Of a stretch of DNA of 64,000 nucleotides, positions 25,308-34,328 are shown piece by piece. Where the stretch lies: positions 1-64,000 of the forward strand of contig DASYUL010000049.1 of assembly GCA_036001245.1 (NCBI GenBank), written 5' to 3'. Source of the stretch: Gp7-AA6 sp036001245. GTDB lineage: Bacteria > Acidobacteriota > Thermoanaerobaculia > UBA5066 > Gp7-AA6. Each line of letters opens with the position of its first letter. Position 1 is the first letter of the stretch. Both the position numbers and the translations under genes were made by a program. The notes below the pieces were generated by a model. The model was given only the letters and a program-made list of their open reading frames with translations, was not told the origin of the DNA and ran no database searches.

Positions 25308-25322
25308 CTTTGTATTTCAAAG
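25308..25322. promoter_or_regulatory. CTTTG-n5-CAAAG dyad, possible operator
   Basis: A perfect 5-5-5 dyad lies in the 53-base gap between the winged-helix regulator gene and the membrane protein gene it precedes. The gap is unusually A+T-rich for the window (TTTAAAGTTCTTTGTATTTC). A regulator binding site is an inference from position and symmetry. Confidence 0.3.
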
Positions 25323-25338
25323 TCGCGTCGCAAAAAAA

Positions 25339-25815
25339 CTACCCCGCGCGCGCCGACCGGATCAGCGCCTCCATATGGTTCAGGTACCGGTCGAGCGCGC
25401 GGCGGCCGGCGGGGGTCAACCGATAAGTCGTTTTCGGCAAGCGGTCCTCGAACGCCTTGGTGCAGGAGACGTATCCGGCGTTCTCGAGCTTGCGGGCATG
25501 AACGCTCAGGTTGCCGTCGGTCGCGCGCACGAGGCGCTTCAGGTCGTTGAACGTCAACACGTCATTCACCGCCAGAGCGCTCACGATCGCGAGCCGCATC
25601 CGTTCGTGGATGACGCGGTCCAGGCGTGCCGATGTCTCTCCACCGGGAACCGCTTCGAGTTTCGGTCGAGCGGCTTTAGCAGCGAGCGGACCCGCCGGTG
25701 AGCCGCGGCTCGAGCCGCGGCTTGTCGCGCTTGCGCGCTCGGTGTGTCGCGTTCGACTTGGTCGAACGCTCAGTGTGGACTTTGGACTTTGGACCTTGGA
25801 CTTCGGTTTACCCAC
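25339..25815 (-). CDS. winged-helix transcriptional regulator (MarR/PadR-like), repeat-derived N-terminus
   Basis: A 158-residue frame whose last 100 residues form a winged-helix domain of the DUF-type regulators common in acidobacteria: LDRVIHERMRLAIVSALAVND, LTFNDLKRLVRATDGNLSVHARKLENAGYV, TTYRLTPAGRRALDRYL. The N-terminal 55 residues (PKSKVQSPKSTLSV, then Arg/Ser-rich) translate a TGGACTT heptamer array and a multi-hairpin repeat element, not normal protein. The only standard start upstream of the domain in this frame is GTG 25815. Either repeat insertion has extended the protein, or initiation uses an unrecognised codon nearer the domain. It overlaps the membrane-protein gene upstream, a frequent regulator/membrane-protein pairing. 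Confidence 0.75.
   Translation of the reverse strand: MGKPKSKVQSPKSTLSVRPSRTRHTERASATSRGSSRGSPAGPLAAKAARPKLEAVPGGETSARLDRVIHERMRLAIVSALAVNDVLTFNDLKRLVRATDGNLSVHARKLENAGYVSCTKAFEDRLPKTTYRLTPAGRRALDRYLNHMEALIRSARAG
25691..25778 (-). repeat. modular multi-hairpin repeat element, copy B
   Basis: Read on the minus strand: CACTGAG, stem CGTTCGAC-caa-GTCGAACG, linker CGACACACCGAG, stem CGCGC/GCGCG, linker ACAAG, stem CCGCGGCT-cg-AGCCGCGG, then CTCACCG. The linkers CACCGAG, CGACAAG and CTCACCG recur in the same order in the element at 36584-36785 with different stem sequences. It lies within the N-terminal frame of the regulator. Confidence 0.55.
25776..25803. repeat. TGGACTT heptamer tandem array (4 copies)
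   Basis: TGGACTT, TGGACTT, TGGACCT, TGGACTT in perfect register, directly adjoining the modular hairpin element. On the minus strand it is read as KSKVQSPKS. The same unit forms the array at 44214-44248. Confidence 0.8.
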
Positions 25816-26416
25816 CGTGCCTCCGTGCGATCGCGACGCCGAACGCGGCGAGGAGCCCGCCGAACCCGGCCGCGAGAACCGGATCTGACCAGCTCTCCGG
25901 CGCGAAGAGCGCCGCGATCCCGAGCGCGACGAAACACCAGCCCATCGCCCGAACGAGCGGAACCGAAACGACGCCGCCGGCCACGACCGCGGCGCCGAAG
26001 AGGAGCAGCCAGACTGCCGGCATCATGTCGAAGAGGCCGCGTGCGAAGAGCGCGGCCGTCAGCATCGCTCCAACGGCCAGCGGGGCGGTGAAGCCGGGCC
26101 AGAACCGCCGGCTCCCGCCCGAAAACAGGGGTAGGGCTCTCCTCCGGGACTTGACGGCCATCGCGACGCCGGCGATCGAGACCGCGATCGCCGCTTCGCT
26201 GAGCCAGACGAGAAGCCAGCGCTCGCGGGTCGGTTGCCGGGCGGCGACAGCGGCGGCGGCGAAAGCGGTCGCCCCAACCGCCACCTGGCCCCAGCCCGAG
26301 ACGGCCGTGAACGCGCCCGCAGACTCCATCGCCTCCCGGATGAACCGGAGGTTGGCGGCAGCCTGGGTGCGAACGTCGGAGGAAGGCGCGCCGCGAGACT
26401 GCGCCGACGATCTCAT
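25808..26416 (-). CDS. unknown polytopic membrane protein
   Basis: A 202-residue protein with a short cytoplasmic N-terminus (ANLRFIREAMESAGAF) and about five or six predicted transmembrane helices, for example GWGQVAVGATAFAAAAVAA, LVWLSEAAIAVSIAGVAMA, LAVGAMLTAALFARGLFDMM and VPLVRAMGWCFVALGIAALF. The family pattern, a small membrane protein encoded next to a winged-helix regulator, recurs in acidobacteria; I do not know its function. ATG 26416 was preferred because the upstream residues are charged and precede a TTGACA promoter-like box at 26446-26451. Its stop overlaps the regulator's start region. Confidence 0.7.
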   Translation of the reverse strand: MRSSAQSRGAPSSDVRTQAAANLRFIREAMESAGAFTAVSGWGQVAVGATAFAAAAVAARQPTRERWLLVWLSEAAIAVSIAGVAMAVKSRRRALPLFSGGSRRFWPGFTAPLAVGAMLTAALFARGLFDMMPAVWLLLFGAAVVAGGVVSVPLVRAMGWCFVALGIAALFAPESWSDPVLAAGFGGLLAAFGVAIARRHGG

Positions 26417-26477
26417 GTCCGATTCTTTTTCGACGGCGGCAGATCTGTCAAGTACTTTTCGGCGCAAAGTGAAGGCA

Positions 26478-26508
26478 GTAAGAAAAGGGGGGCGTTGCCG
26501 CCCCCTTT
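26478..26508 (-). terminator. intrinsic terminator after TonB receptor 2
   Basis: AAAGGGGG pairs with CCCCCTTT (8 bp, 26484-26508) around a 9-base loop. On the minus strand it is followed by TTTTCTTAC. It lies 18 bases past the receptor stop. Confidence 0.75.
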
Positions 26509-26526
26509 AAGAGAGAAAGATCGCGT

Positions 26527-29500
26527 CTAGAACCGGAAACCGGCCGTGAAGCCGTAGGTGCGCGGCTGCAGCCCGCCGCGCTCGCCCGCTGTGTTGTAGT
26601 ACGAGCCCACGCCGTTGGCCTGCCCGAAGAGCGGCCCCTTCATCCAGTTGGCCCCCGAGACTGCGCAGCGATTCGCGTTGGCCGGATCCCGCTCGGTGCA
26701 CTCGACTGGAGTGTCCGTCAGCGGGTTGAAGGCCACCAGGTTGGAACCGGCGCCGCCGCTCCGACGGGTGATGACCGTCGTGTCGGGGAAGACCACGGCA
26801 TCGTTGTTGAACACGTTCGTCACGATCCCGCGGACGAAGACCTCGAGGCTCCGAAATACGCGGATCGAGACGCCGAGCGAGACGTCCGTCGAGTAGATGT
26901 CGTCGGTGCGAAACTCGCCGCGCTTGCTGAAGTAGTAGGTGTGCGTCGTGCCGAGCTGCGAGAGCCTGTAGCCCGGGTTCGCCGGGCTGCCGGGGAACGG
27001 CGTATTGCGCCCGGAAGCGTCGATGTTCTGGAACGCGGAGTAGGGAAGTCCGCTGTCGAACGACTGAAGAACGGTCGCTTCGAAGTTTCCGAACCGCGTC
27101 GGCAGCTCGTAGCCGAGCCAGAGGCGGGCTCGATGCCGAACGTCCTGACCCAGATATCCGATCGGCCGGCGCTGCTCGTAGTTCAGGTACTCGGGATACC
27201 AGGTCGCGAGTGCCTGGTTGGGGCTCGTGGCGGTGGCCGCGCCCTCGCTTTCATCGTTTCCAGTGAGCCGCGACCACGTATAGGTGGCGCCGAGCTGGAA
27301 TCGGCCGGGCCGCCACTGCCCCTGGAACTGGACCCCCCGATACTTGCGCTCGATCCCGCTGTCGTCGTTCTCGATAAATGCCACGTCCCCGACGTTGCCG
27401 AAAGGATCCGTCGCCTGCGGGGTCGAGAGATCGATGCGCTGGTTGTAGAAGTTGTTCCAGTCGCGCGCGATCAGATCGACCTTCGCGTAGGCATTCGACC
27501 CGATCTGGGTGCCGTACCCGAGCGTCACCTCGTCCACCGAGGGGGAGACGAGCGATTCGGGGAAACGGGCGGAGAATCCGGGGACCGAAGTGGAGTTCAA
27601 GTTCGAGTAGTTGATCCCTCCCACCGAGTCGAACCAGGCGAAGAGCTGCTCGAGCGCTTCGGCCGACGAAAGGCACCCGGCCGTATTTGTCGGCGAGCAC
27701 GACGAGGCCGGGTTGATCTCCGGTCCCCCGTACAACCAGGTGATGTTCGCCGGGTTTCCCGCGGCCTGACCGCCGCCCCCCACGTTGCCGTCGGCAATCT
27801 TCGCGACGTAGCGGGCGTACGTGGCGCTCAAGCGCCCCCTTCCGGTGCCCTTGATGTCCCAGGCGACCCCGAGGCGCGGCGAGAACGCGCTGTCGTCGGA
27901 GACGGTGTTGCCGTCGGCGTCCTTCCCGTCGTTCTTGTCGTACCGGAGCCCGACGTTGAAGCTGAAGTGGCGGTTGAAGTCCCACTTGTCGTTGACGAAC
28001 GCGGAGACAGTCTGGAAGTCGGTCCCCGTCGAGTTCGAGAGAATCGGCTGGTACTGGATGACCGCGGCGCTTCCGAAGCGCGGGTAAACCGTCGTCCCGG
28101 CAATGATCGACGTGACGCTCGAGATCCGGTAGTCACTCCCCTCCTGGTGGTTGTTGGCGAGCCGTGATTCGGCGAAATTCTCCACGCCCAGCACGATCGA
28201 GTGACTGCCCAGACGCGGTGTGTCCATGTAATACGTCAGCTTTCCGAGCCAGGAGTCGTTGTCCCGCTCCTCGAAGCTGCAGACCCCGCAGAACGTCGGC
28301 GCGTGGAAGCGGCGGTTGTTCGTGTCCACGAGAAGCGTGCCGCCGATGCGGTCGGTCAGGAGACCGCCGCTGTTCTCGAACGTGAACTCCTTCCTCGCGT
28401 ACTGCGCCTCGATCATCAGGTTTTTCGAGAGCACGCCGGTGTAGTTCAGCGCGAGAAGAGAGTTCGGGAGAGATCGGGCCGGCACAAGGCTGTCGTAGTC
28501 GAGGATGTTGCCGAATGCGTTGTTGATCTCGTCGTTGGTGATGTTCAGATAGGAAGCCACGAGGTTGTGGCCGCTGGCGATCTGGCCAGTCAGCTTGCCC
28601 TCATACCGCTTTTCGTCGAAGTCGTTGCTGTAGGGCAGGTTCGTCACCGCGGTGAATCGCTGGAAGGAGCGTTTAGCGAGCCGCCCCGCGCCGAAGAACC
28701 AGAGGTGGTCCTTCAGGATCCGCCCGCCGAGGGTTGCCTCGTAGACCTGATCGACCTCGTCCACGTGATCCGCCTCGGCCGGCCAGGGCGTCTTCTCGAT
28801 CCACTCCGGGTTGCTGAAGCTGTCCCGGAACGATCCGCTGAAACGGTTTCCGCCCGACTTCGTAAGGGTCGAGACGACGCCACCCGTGAAACGGCCGTAC
28901 TCGGCCGAGACGCCGCCAGCGAGGACGGTCGTCTCCTGGATTGCGTCCTCGATGAAGAGGTTGTGAGGCTGGCCGCGCAGGTTCTCGTTCACGACGACAC
29001 CGTCGACCAGGAACACGTTGTCGTAGGACGGCGCTCCCGAGATCGTCACCTGGTTGTTCACGCCGGCGTTGCTCACGCCGGGCGCGAGCAGCACCGTCTG
29101 CACGATCGTCCGTGCGATCGGAAGGCGCGCGATCTGTTCCGACGTGAAGTTCGTCGCGATCTGGGTCGTCTCGAGAACCGCCTCGGCTTCTCCCTTGACG
29201 GCAACCTCCTCCCGCACCCCGGACACGGAGAGCGACTCGTCGGCGCGAGTGGTCTGCGCCAGGATGAGCCGGACCTTCTGGGTCTTCGGCTGCAGGCCGG
29301 CGAGCTCGAACGTGACTACGTAGTCGCCGGGAGGCAGGCCCGCGATCGAATAGCTGCCGCTCGACCCGGTCGTAGCCGACCGTGTCCCCTGGAGAGCCGA
29401 CGATGAAACGGTCACCGACACTCCGGGCAACGGCTGGCCTTCGGAAGTCACCGTGCCCGCGATTGTCGCGGTCGTGCCCTGGCCGAGAGAGACGTGAGCG

Positions 29501-29550
29501 GCGAGGGTGAGAAAGGCGAGGAGACCCAAGAAACGGACGAGGTTCCTCAT
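26527..29550 (-). CDS. TonB-dependent receptor with carboxypeptidase-regulatory-like domain (receptor 2)
   Basis: A 1007-residue outer-membrane receptor. The signal peptide ends AHVSLGQ. A carboxypeptidase-regulatory-like domain (residues 25-110, GTVTSEGQPLPGVSVTVSS) is followed by a plug domain (RTIVQTVLLAPGVSNAGVNN, VDGVVVNENLRGQPHN) and a long beta barrel ending in AGFRF with C-terminal Phe. An excellent ribosome site AAGGAGG lies nine bases before ATG 29550. It follows the GWxTD gene at 29884 on the same strand after a 333-base gap and ends at its own terminator. The ligand is unknown; several Cys-containing loops (FCGVCSFEE, SCSPTNTAGC) are unusual for such barrels. Confidence 0.9.
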   Translation of the reverse strand: MRNLVRFLGLLAFLTLAAHVSLGQGTTATIAGTVTSEGQPLPGVSVTVSSSALQGTRSATTGSSGSYSIAGLPPGDYVVTFELAGLQPKTQKVRLILAQTTRADESLSVSGVREEVAVKGEAEAVLETTQIATNFTSEQIARLPIARTIVQTVLLAPGVSNAGVNNQVTISGAPSYDNVFLVDGVVVNENLRGQPHNLFIEDAIQETTVLAGGVSAEYGRFTGGVVSTLTKSGGNRFSGSFRDSFSNPEWIEKTPWPAEADHVDEVDQVYEATLGGRILKDHLWFFGAGRLAKRSFQRFTAVTNLPYSNDFDEKRYEGKLTGQIASGHNLVASYLNITNDEINNAFGNILDYDSLVPARSLPNSLLALNYTGVLSKNLMIEAQYARKEFTFENSGGLLTDRIGGTLLVDTNNRRFHAPTFCGVCSFEERDNDSWLGKLTYYMDTPRLGSHSIVLGVENFAESRLANNHQEGSDYRISSVTSIIAGTTVYPRFGSAAVIQYQPILSNSTGTDFQTVSAFVNDKWDFNRHFSFNVGLRYDKNDGKDADGNTVSDDSAFSPRLGVAWDIKGTGRGRLSATYARYVAKIADGNVGGGGQAAGNPANITWLYGGPEINPASSCSPTNTAGCLSSAEALEQLFAWFDSVGGINYSNLNSTSVPGFSARFPESLVSPSVDEVTLGYGTQIGSNAYAKVDLIARDWNNFYNQRIDLSTPQATDPFGNVGDVAFIENDDSGIERKYRGVQFQGQWRPGRFQLGATYTWSRLTGNDESEGAATATSPNQALATWYPEYLNYEQRRPIGYLGQDVRHRARLWLGYELPTRFGNFEATVLQSFDSGLPYSAFQNIDASGRNTPFPGSPANPGYRLSQLGTTHTYYFSKRGEFRTDDIYSTDVSLGVSIRVFRSLEVFVRGIVTNVFNNDAVVFPDTTVITRRSGGAGSNLVAFNPLTDTPVECTERDPANANRCAVSGANWMKGPLFGQANGVGSYYNTAGERGGLQPRTYGFTAGFRF

Positions 29551-29883
29551 GCGACTACCCTCCTTTTGAAAAGAAAAGAAACCGAGGGAAGGGATCCGGC
29601 GGTTGACGCAAAACGTCAGCTCCGGCAGGTGTCGGATCGGCACCCTCACTGAGTTGATCCCGGGGTTCGCACGCGACGATCGGGACGACTCCCCTTTTTC
29701 GAGGGACGAGCAGCAAATCGGGCGCCAGAGAGTCGCCGGATTTGCGGCGCCCCCCGACGCCGCTGCAAGACACTCCTGCGCAAGAAGTTCGCAGGAGTGA
29801 CGAAGAGAGACAGAAACGCCCGGACGGCGGTCCGATTCGGTCGGTTGGATGGAAATCCAACGCGACGTTTTTGGGGCCGAGAA
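29551..29883. other. 333-base intergenic region with several hairpins
   Basis: It separates receptor 2 from the GWxTD gene. It holds a perfect 10-bp inverted repeat CACTCCTGCG/CGCAGGAGTG (29771-29780 with 29790-29799), a GTTGGAT/ATCCAAC dyad (29844-29861) and a GCGGCG/CGCCGC stem. No T-run follows any of them on the minus strand. No coding frame or clear promoter is visible apart from the ribosome site of receptor 2. Confidence 0.5.
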
Positions 29884-31422
29884 TCAGTTCAGTGCCGCGG
29901 AGACCTTCGTCGGGCCCTCTACGACGCGGAAGTCGGCTCTTCGAAGCGTGCTGTGGCCTGTCCCGTCCCGCACCGTGACGTAGAGCATGTAGTTGCCGGG
30001 GGCCAGGCCGGTGAGCGGGATCTCGTAGCCGAAGGCATATCGCCCCGGAGCGAGCTGCTGGAGCTTCGCGGGCGAAGCCGCCTGGCTCGCGATCGTCTGT
30101 GCGCCGCGCCGCAGCTGGATCTCCTGGGTGATCTTCTCAGCGTCGTCCACGTTGGCGAGCTGGACGAAATACCAGAGCGACTCCGAGCGCGAGAACTCGG
30201 CGTCGGCGCGAGGGAGCACCTCGACGGTGCCGAAGACGAACGATCCATCCCCGCTCGCATCCACCGGCGCGACGCCCGCGGAGAGGAGCAGGCTCGAGAC
30301 CGCCAGGTCCTTCTCGAGCGCCGGAACCCGCAGGGGAAGCGTCGCCGAGGCGAGCGGCCGGTCTTTCTCGTCGGTGACCGCGAGCGAAGCCGAGTAATTG
30401 CCGGGCGGCAGGTCGAGACGTCGCATCAAGACCCGGCCGGGCTTCGCCGTCGGCAGAGTCGTGGAAGGAGCGACCGCTTCCGTGCCCGCGAGGATCTCCG
30501 GCCCGCCCTCCTGCGGCCGCACGAGGGCGTGAAAGCGCATTTTCTCGGCTCCGCCGTCCTTCCCGGGAAAGTAGACCCACGTGAGGGTCTCGGGCGCGCT
30601 CCGGTCGCCCCAGAGGATCGCGCTGCCGAAGATGGGGCGCTTTTCGTCCTCGACGGGGCCTTGCGGCAGCGCTTTCTCGAGCACCGCGCGCGCTTCTCGC
30701 GACAGTGGCAGAATCGTGGAGGCCGCCGCCGCCGCAACCGGCGCCGGGTGGCCGGCAGCGGCGGCGGGCACGAGATCCGGATTCACGATCGACTTGCGCG
30801 CCAGCCGCTCGCGGTAGTCATTGACGAGACCCGGTTTCTGGAGCTCATCGCGATGCCGCTGGGGCTCGACGACGATGTTGATCGACAGCGTGGGAATCCC
30901 GAGGGCCTCGAGCACGCGCGGTGTTCGATCTCGCTCGTAGTTCCACGTGTAGACCATCTCAGTCCCCTCGATCAGACCGACGGGATTATTCGGGGCACCG
31001 GCCACGGGGTTCCGAGGCGCCTCCGGGCCGCGCGCGCGCTGCTCCTGCACTCGCGCCGGAGTCCCGAAGACGATGAACACGAAACCCTGAGCGGTCCGTG
31101 ACCCGGAAGTCTTCTCGATTCGATATCGGCCGTCCGCCGTGCGGATGCGGTTCAGCACCAGGTCGTGGAACTCGTTCGCCGGCGTCCCGGGAGAGGGGTC
31201 GCGTTTCAGCCAGTAGCGTTCGATGAACTCCTGGCGGTTCTCGCGCGACGCAAGCCTCTGCCACTCGCGCTTCTCGTCGGAGGTCAGAAAGTACGCCTCC
31301 GGAGATTTGGCCCAGTCCTCGTCGTCCGCGGCGGCCGGTGCCTGCGCACGGAGAGGCGCGCCAGCCGTGGTCAGAAGGAAAAGGCAGGGCAAAAGGAATC
31401 GCGAGAGCGTCACGCGCTGCAT
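29884..31422 (-). CDS. GWxTD domain protein, copy 1
   Basis: A 512-residue exported protein. The signal peptide LLPCLFLLTTAGAPLRAQ is followed by a GWxTD domain (residues 30-190) in the usual pattern: DWAKSPEAYFLTSDEKREW, ERYWLKRDPSPGTPANEF, FGTPARVQEQ, YTWNYERD. The C-terminal half is a series of beta domains (LDLPPGNYSASLAVTDEKDRP, LQQLAPGRYAFGYEIPL). The GWxTD family (TIGR04514) has no proven function; members are envelope proteins of Acidobacteriota and relatives. ATG 31422 gives the signal peptide directly. It follows TonB receptor 3 after a strong terminator, so it may need its own promoter. Confidence 0.88.
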   Translation of the reverse strand: MQRVTLSRFLLPCLFLLTTAGAPLRAQAPAAADDEDWAKSPEAYFLTSDEKREWQRLASRENRQEFIERYWLKRDPSPGTPANEFHDLVLNRIRTADGRYRIEKTSGSRTAQGFVFIVFGTPARVQEQRARGPEAPRNPVAGAPNNPVGLIEGTEMVYTWNYERDRTPRVLEALGIPTLSINIVVEPQRHRDELQKPGLVNDYRERLARKSIVNPDLVPAAAAGHPAPVAAAAASTILPLSREARAVLEKALPQGPVEDEKRPIFGSAILWGDRSAPETLTWVYFPGKDGGAEKMRFHALVRPQEGGPEILAGTEAVAPSTTLPTAKPGRVLMRRLDLPPGNYSASLAVTDEKDRPLASATLPLRVPALEKDLAVSSLLLSAGVAPVDASGDGSFVFGTVEVLPRADAEFSRSESLWYFVQLANVDDAEKITQEIQLRRGAQTIASQAASPAKLQQLAPGRYAFGYEIPLTGLAPGNYMLYVTVRDGTGHSTLRRADFRVVEGPTKVSAALN

Positions 31423-31433
31423 TCTAGCCTCCG

Positions 31434-31468
31434 ATGAAAACAAAAGGGCCCCGGCACCGCCGGGGCCC
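31434..31468 (-). terminator. strong intrinsic terminator after TonB receptor 3
   Basis: A perfect 10-bp stem GGGCCCCGGC-acc-GCCGGGGCCC (31446-31468). On the minus strand it is followed by TTTTGTTTTC. It sits between the receptor stop and the GWxTD start. Confidence 0.85.
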
Positions 31469-31487
31469 CAGAAGACCGGGGTAAAAA

Positions 31488-34328
31488 CTAGAACCGAGCG
31501 AGAGCGGTCAAACGATAGGCGCGCGGCGCCTGCATGTTGCCGCGGCCCGTCGGCTTGCCGAACGTCGGCTCCAGTGCGGTCGCGGGGTTCGTCGGGTTGA
31601 GACAGCTTCCGGTGCAGGTGAGCTGGTATTGCTGGTTGGTCACGTTGAAGACCTCCCCCTTGACCCCGACCTCGATCGGACCCCACGGCTTGAATACTGC
31701 CTCGAGTGCGAAGTCGAGCTGGTAGTTGTTGGGGAGACGATGCGAGCCACGCTTCTCGTAGAAGTAGATATCGGTCTCGCCGTTGATCGAGAAGTTGCGC
31801 TGCATCTGGTACGGGAGACCCGACTGCCAATAGAACGACGGCGCGGCAGTGATCGCGACCCACTTCATGGGTAACGTGTAAGCAGTAAACGCCTGGAAGA
31901 TGTGAGTGCGGTCGTACGCGGCGTAACCGTAGCGGTTGACGTTCGTCGCCTGCGGGCACGGAATGCGGCCGACCGTTGGAACTCCGGTGATGTTGCACGT
32001 CTGGCCTGCGTAGTCGAACAGCTGAGAGGTGTAGTTCGAAAACGAGTTGCCTTCCGAGCGCGAGAGCGTGTAGTTCATCGCCGCCTGCCAGTTGCGCGAG
32101 AATCGCTTTTCGAAGGTGAGCTCGATTCCCTTGTAGTACCGGCGCAGCTCGTCTCCGAAGTTTTGTGGCTCGGTGACCTTGTTGCCTTCCGCGTCGATGA
32201 ACCGGCGGTCGTCGATCAGGTCCTTCCACTGCCGGTAGATTCCGCGGATCCCGACCGCCATCGTGTTGCCCAGCTGCTGCTGAAGAGCCACGTTGATCTC
32301 GTCGAGGTAAGAAGGCTTGAGGTCTTCGTTGATCGGCGTGACGCCGGCGCCGACGCGCACCTGATCGACGAGAACCCACTGCGAGTTTTCACACGGAAGG
32401 GGGCACGTGGTCTCCGGCCCCGCCCACTCGAAGAGGTCGTAGTTCGACTGTTGCGCTACGCCGGCATAGATGGAGTCTGCGATGTCCTGAACGAGGAACT
32501 GGTAGTAACGACCGTAGGCCGCCGAGGCGAGCGTCTTGCCGTTTCCGAACACGTCGTAAACGCCCGTCAACCGCGGAGAGAACGTCGTGGTGTCGATCAC
32601 CTGTGCGCCCACGTCGCTATCGGCGGTCTGGTTGTCGATGCGGCCGCCGATGTTGAAGAAGAGGTGCTTTCCGACCTCGAACTTGTCGAGGGCGTAGAAG
32701 CCCCAGATCTTTCCGGTCGACACCGACTGGGCCGGGTCGATGAAGTCGAGCCGGTTGTCGGCGGGCGCCAGAATCAGGTCGCGGGTAACCGGATCGAAAT
32801 CGGTGACGAGGAATTCCCGGTTGGTCGGGTACGTAAAGAACGCGACAGACTCGAGATCCTGGTAGTCCACGCCGCCCTTGAACGTGTGGGTATTGCCGAA
32901 GAGGTTCGTGTACAGCGTCGCCGCCACGTTCGCCTGCTTGCGCGGGCGCTTGACGAATCCGTCGAAGGTCGCACCGTTGTAGAAAAGCCCGTCCGCGAAG
33001 CTCAGGATCGGGGAGCCATTTCCTTCGAAGGGAGTCACGAAAATGTCGCCGTCCTGTTCGGCGTACAGAGCTTCCATTGAGAGATTCTGACCAAAAACGC
33101 CTGCCCAGCGCGCTTGCCAGACGCAGACGCTCTTGTCACCGGCCTTGTCGCCGCAACCGTTCTGGTCCTGAAGCGTCAGCGCCTCCCGCTCGGCCGCCGG
33201 GAAATTCGCGCCCCAGTAGTTCACGACGAACCCGTTGATCGGGTCACTGTTAGCCTGCGCCGTGAACAAATGAGACGGCGTCGCCTGGAACGTCACCTTC
33301 GCGTCCCAGAGCTTCACGTCCGTAATCTGCTGATACTCCTCGCCGGTGCCGGTCGGATGCACCGGCGATTTTGCAGTCGTCGTAAACGCAGTTGGGACAG
33401 TTGCCCACTCATACGCCCCGAAGAACCACGCGTGGTCCTTCCAGATTGGACCGCCGAGCGTCAGCGCATAGCGATCGACGACTTCGTCGAACTTCACGCG
33501 CTCGAACGAAGTTCCAGTTGGATTAGCGGTCGTTCGAGGGCTTCTCCCCTTGTTCTGCTCGTTCCATTCGTCGTTCGTCAGGATCGCTTTGCCGGAGCCG
33601 GAAAAGTTGTTCGTTCCGGCCTTCGTGATGACGTTGACGATCGCGCCCTGCGCGCGGCCGAACTCCGCCGAGATTCCGGAAGTCGAGATCACGACCTCCT
33701 GGATCGCCTCGAAGTTGAAGTTCTGGCCGAACGTGCCGGTCGTGACGTCGGTCGTGTCCACGCCGTCGAAGAGGTACTGGTTGTTGCCCGAAAGGGCGCC
33801 GTGGACGTTCGGGTTGCCGCCGGCGTTGTTCGTCACGCCGGGGGCAGCGGAGATCAGGCTCTGGTAGTTACGGGTGATCGCGAGCTTTTGGGTCAGCTCC
33901 GAGCGCACTGTGGTCCGAGCGCTCGTTTCCGTCTTGTCGACGAGGGGAACTTCGCCGGTCACCGTCACGGCCTCGGCCGCTTGGGCGAGTCGCATCGTGA
34001 CGTCGACGTCGGTCGTCTTATTCGGCTCGACGAGGTTGTTCGTTGTTTCGACTGATTGGAATCCGGAGAGGCTCGCTCTGAGGGTGTACGGTCCCGTTTG
34101 CAGAGCCGCGAAAGTGAAGTTTCCCGTGGCGTCGGTCGTCTGGCTGCGCCGGAACCCCTTGTCGGAGCTCACGATCTCGACCGTCGCTCCGGGAACTCCT
34201 GCTCCCGACTCGTCGAGCACACGGCCTTTGATTGTTCCGAGAAGGGTGCCGTCCGCGAGAAGGAAGGTGGGAACCGCGAGTGCGAGAATTCCGAGGGCCA
34301 TCACGGTAAATCGAAATCGACTACGCAT
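31488..34328 (-). CDS. TonB-dependent receptor with carboxypeptidase-regulatory-like domain (receptor 3)
   Basis: A 946-residue outer-membrane receptor. The signal peptide RFTVMALGILALAVPTFLLA is followed by a carboxypeptidase-regulatory-like domain (residues 30-110, IKGRVLDESGAGVPGATVEI), a plug (NYQSLISAAPGVTNNAGGNP, FDGVDTTDVTTGTFGQNF) and a beta barrel ending RLTALARF. ATG 34328 follows AAGGAG by a normal distance. An ATG six codons earlier overlaps that ribosome site and was not chosen. It is flanked on both sides by GWxTD genes on the same strand. Ligand unknown. Confidence 0.9.
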   Translation of the reverse strand: MRSRFRFTVMALGILALAVPTFLLADGTLLGTIKGRVLDESGAGVPGATVEIVSSDKGFRRSQTTDATGNFTFAALQTGPYTLRASLSGFQSVETTNNLVEPNKTTDVDVTMRLAQAAEAVTVTGEVPLVDKTETSARTTVRSELTQKLAITRNYQSLISAAPGVTNNAGGNPNVHGALSGNNQYLFDGVDTTDVTTGTFGQNFNFEAIQEVVISTSGISAEFGRAQGAIVNVITKAGTNNFSGSGKAILTNDEWNEQNKGRSPRTTANPTGTSFERVKFDEVVDRYALTLGGPIWKDHAWFFGAYEWATVPTAFTTTAKSPVHPTGTGEEYQQITDVKLWDAKVTFQATPSHLFTAQANSDPINGFVVNYWGANFPAAEREALTLQDQNGCGDKAGDKSVCVWQARWAGVFGQNLSMEALYAEQDGDIFVTPFEGNGSPILSFADGLFYNGATFDGFVKRPRKQANVAATLYTNLFGNTHTFKGGVDYQDLESVAFFTYPTNREFLVTDFDPVTRDLILAPADNRLDFIDPAQSVSTGKIWGFYALDKFEVGKHLFFNIGGRIDNQTADSDVGAQVIDTTTFSPRLTGVYDVFGNGKTLASAAYGRYYQFLVQDIADSIYAGVAQQSNYDLFEWAGPETTCPLPCENSQWVLVDQVRVGAGVTPINEDLKPSYLDEINVALQQQLGNTMAVGIRGIYRQWKDLIDDRRFIDAEGNKVTEPQNFGDELRRYYKGIELTFEKRFSRNWQAAMNYTLSRSEGNSFSNYTSQLFDYAGQTCNITGVPTVGRIPCPQATNVNRYGYAAYDRTHIFQAFTAYTLPMKWVAITAAPSFYWQSGLPYQMQRNFSINGETDIYFYEKRGSHRLPNNYQLDFALEAVFKPWGPIEVGVKGEVFNVTNQQYQLTCTGSCLNPTNPATALEPTFGKPTGRGNMQAPRAYRLTALARF

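Noticed and set aside
25697..25815. A genuine N-terminal domain of the winged-helix regulator
   Set aside because: The residues are encoded by a tandem heptamer array and hairpin repeats and have no homology-like pattern.
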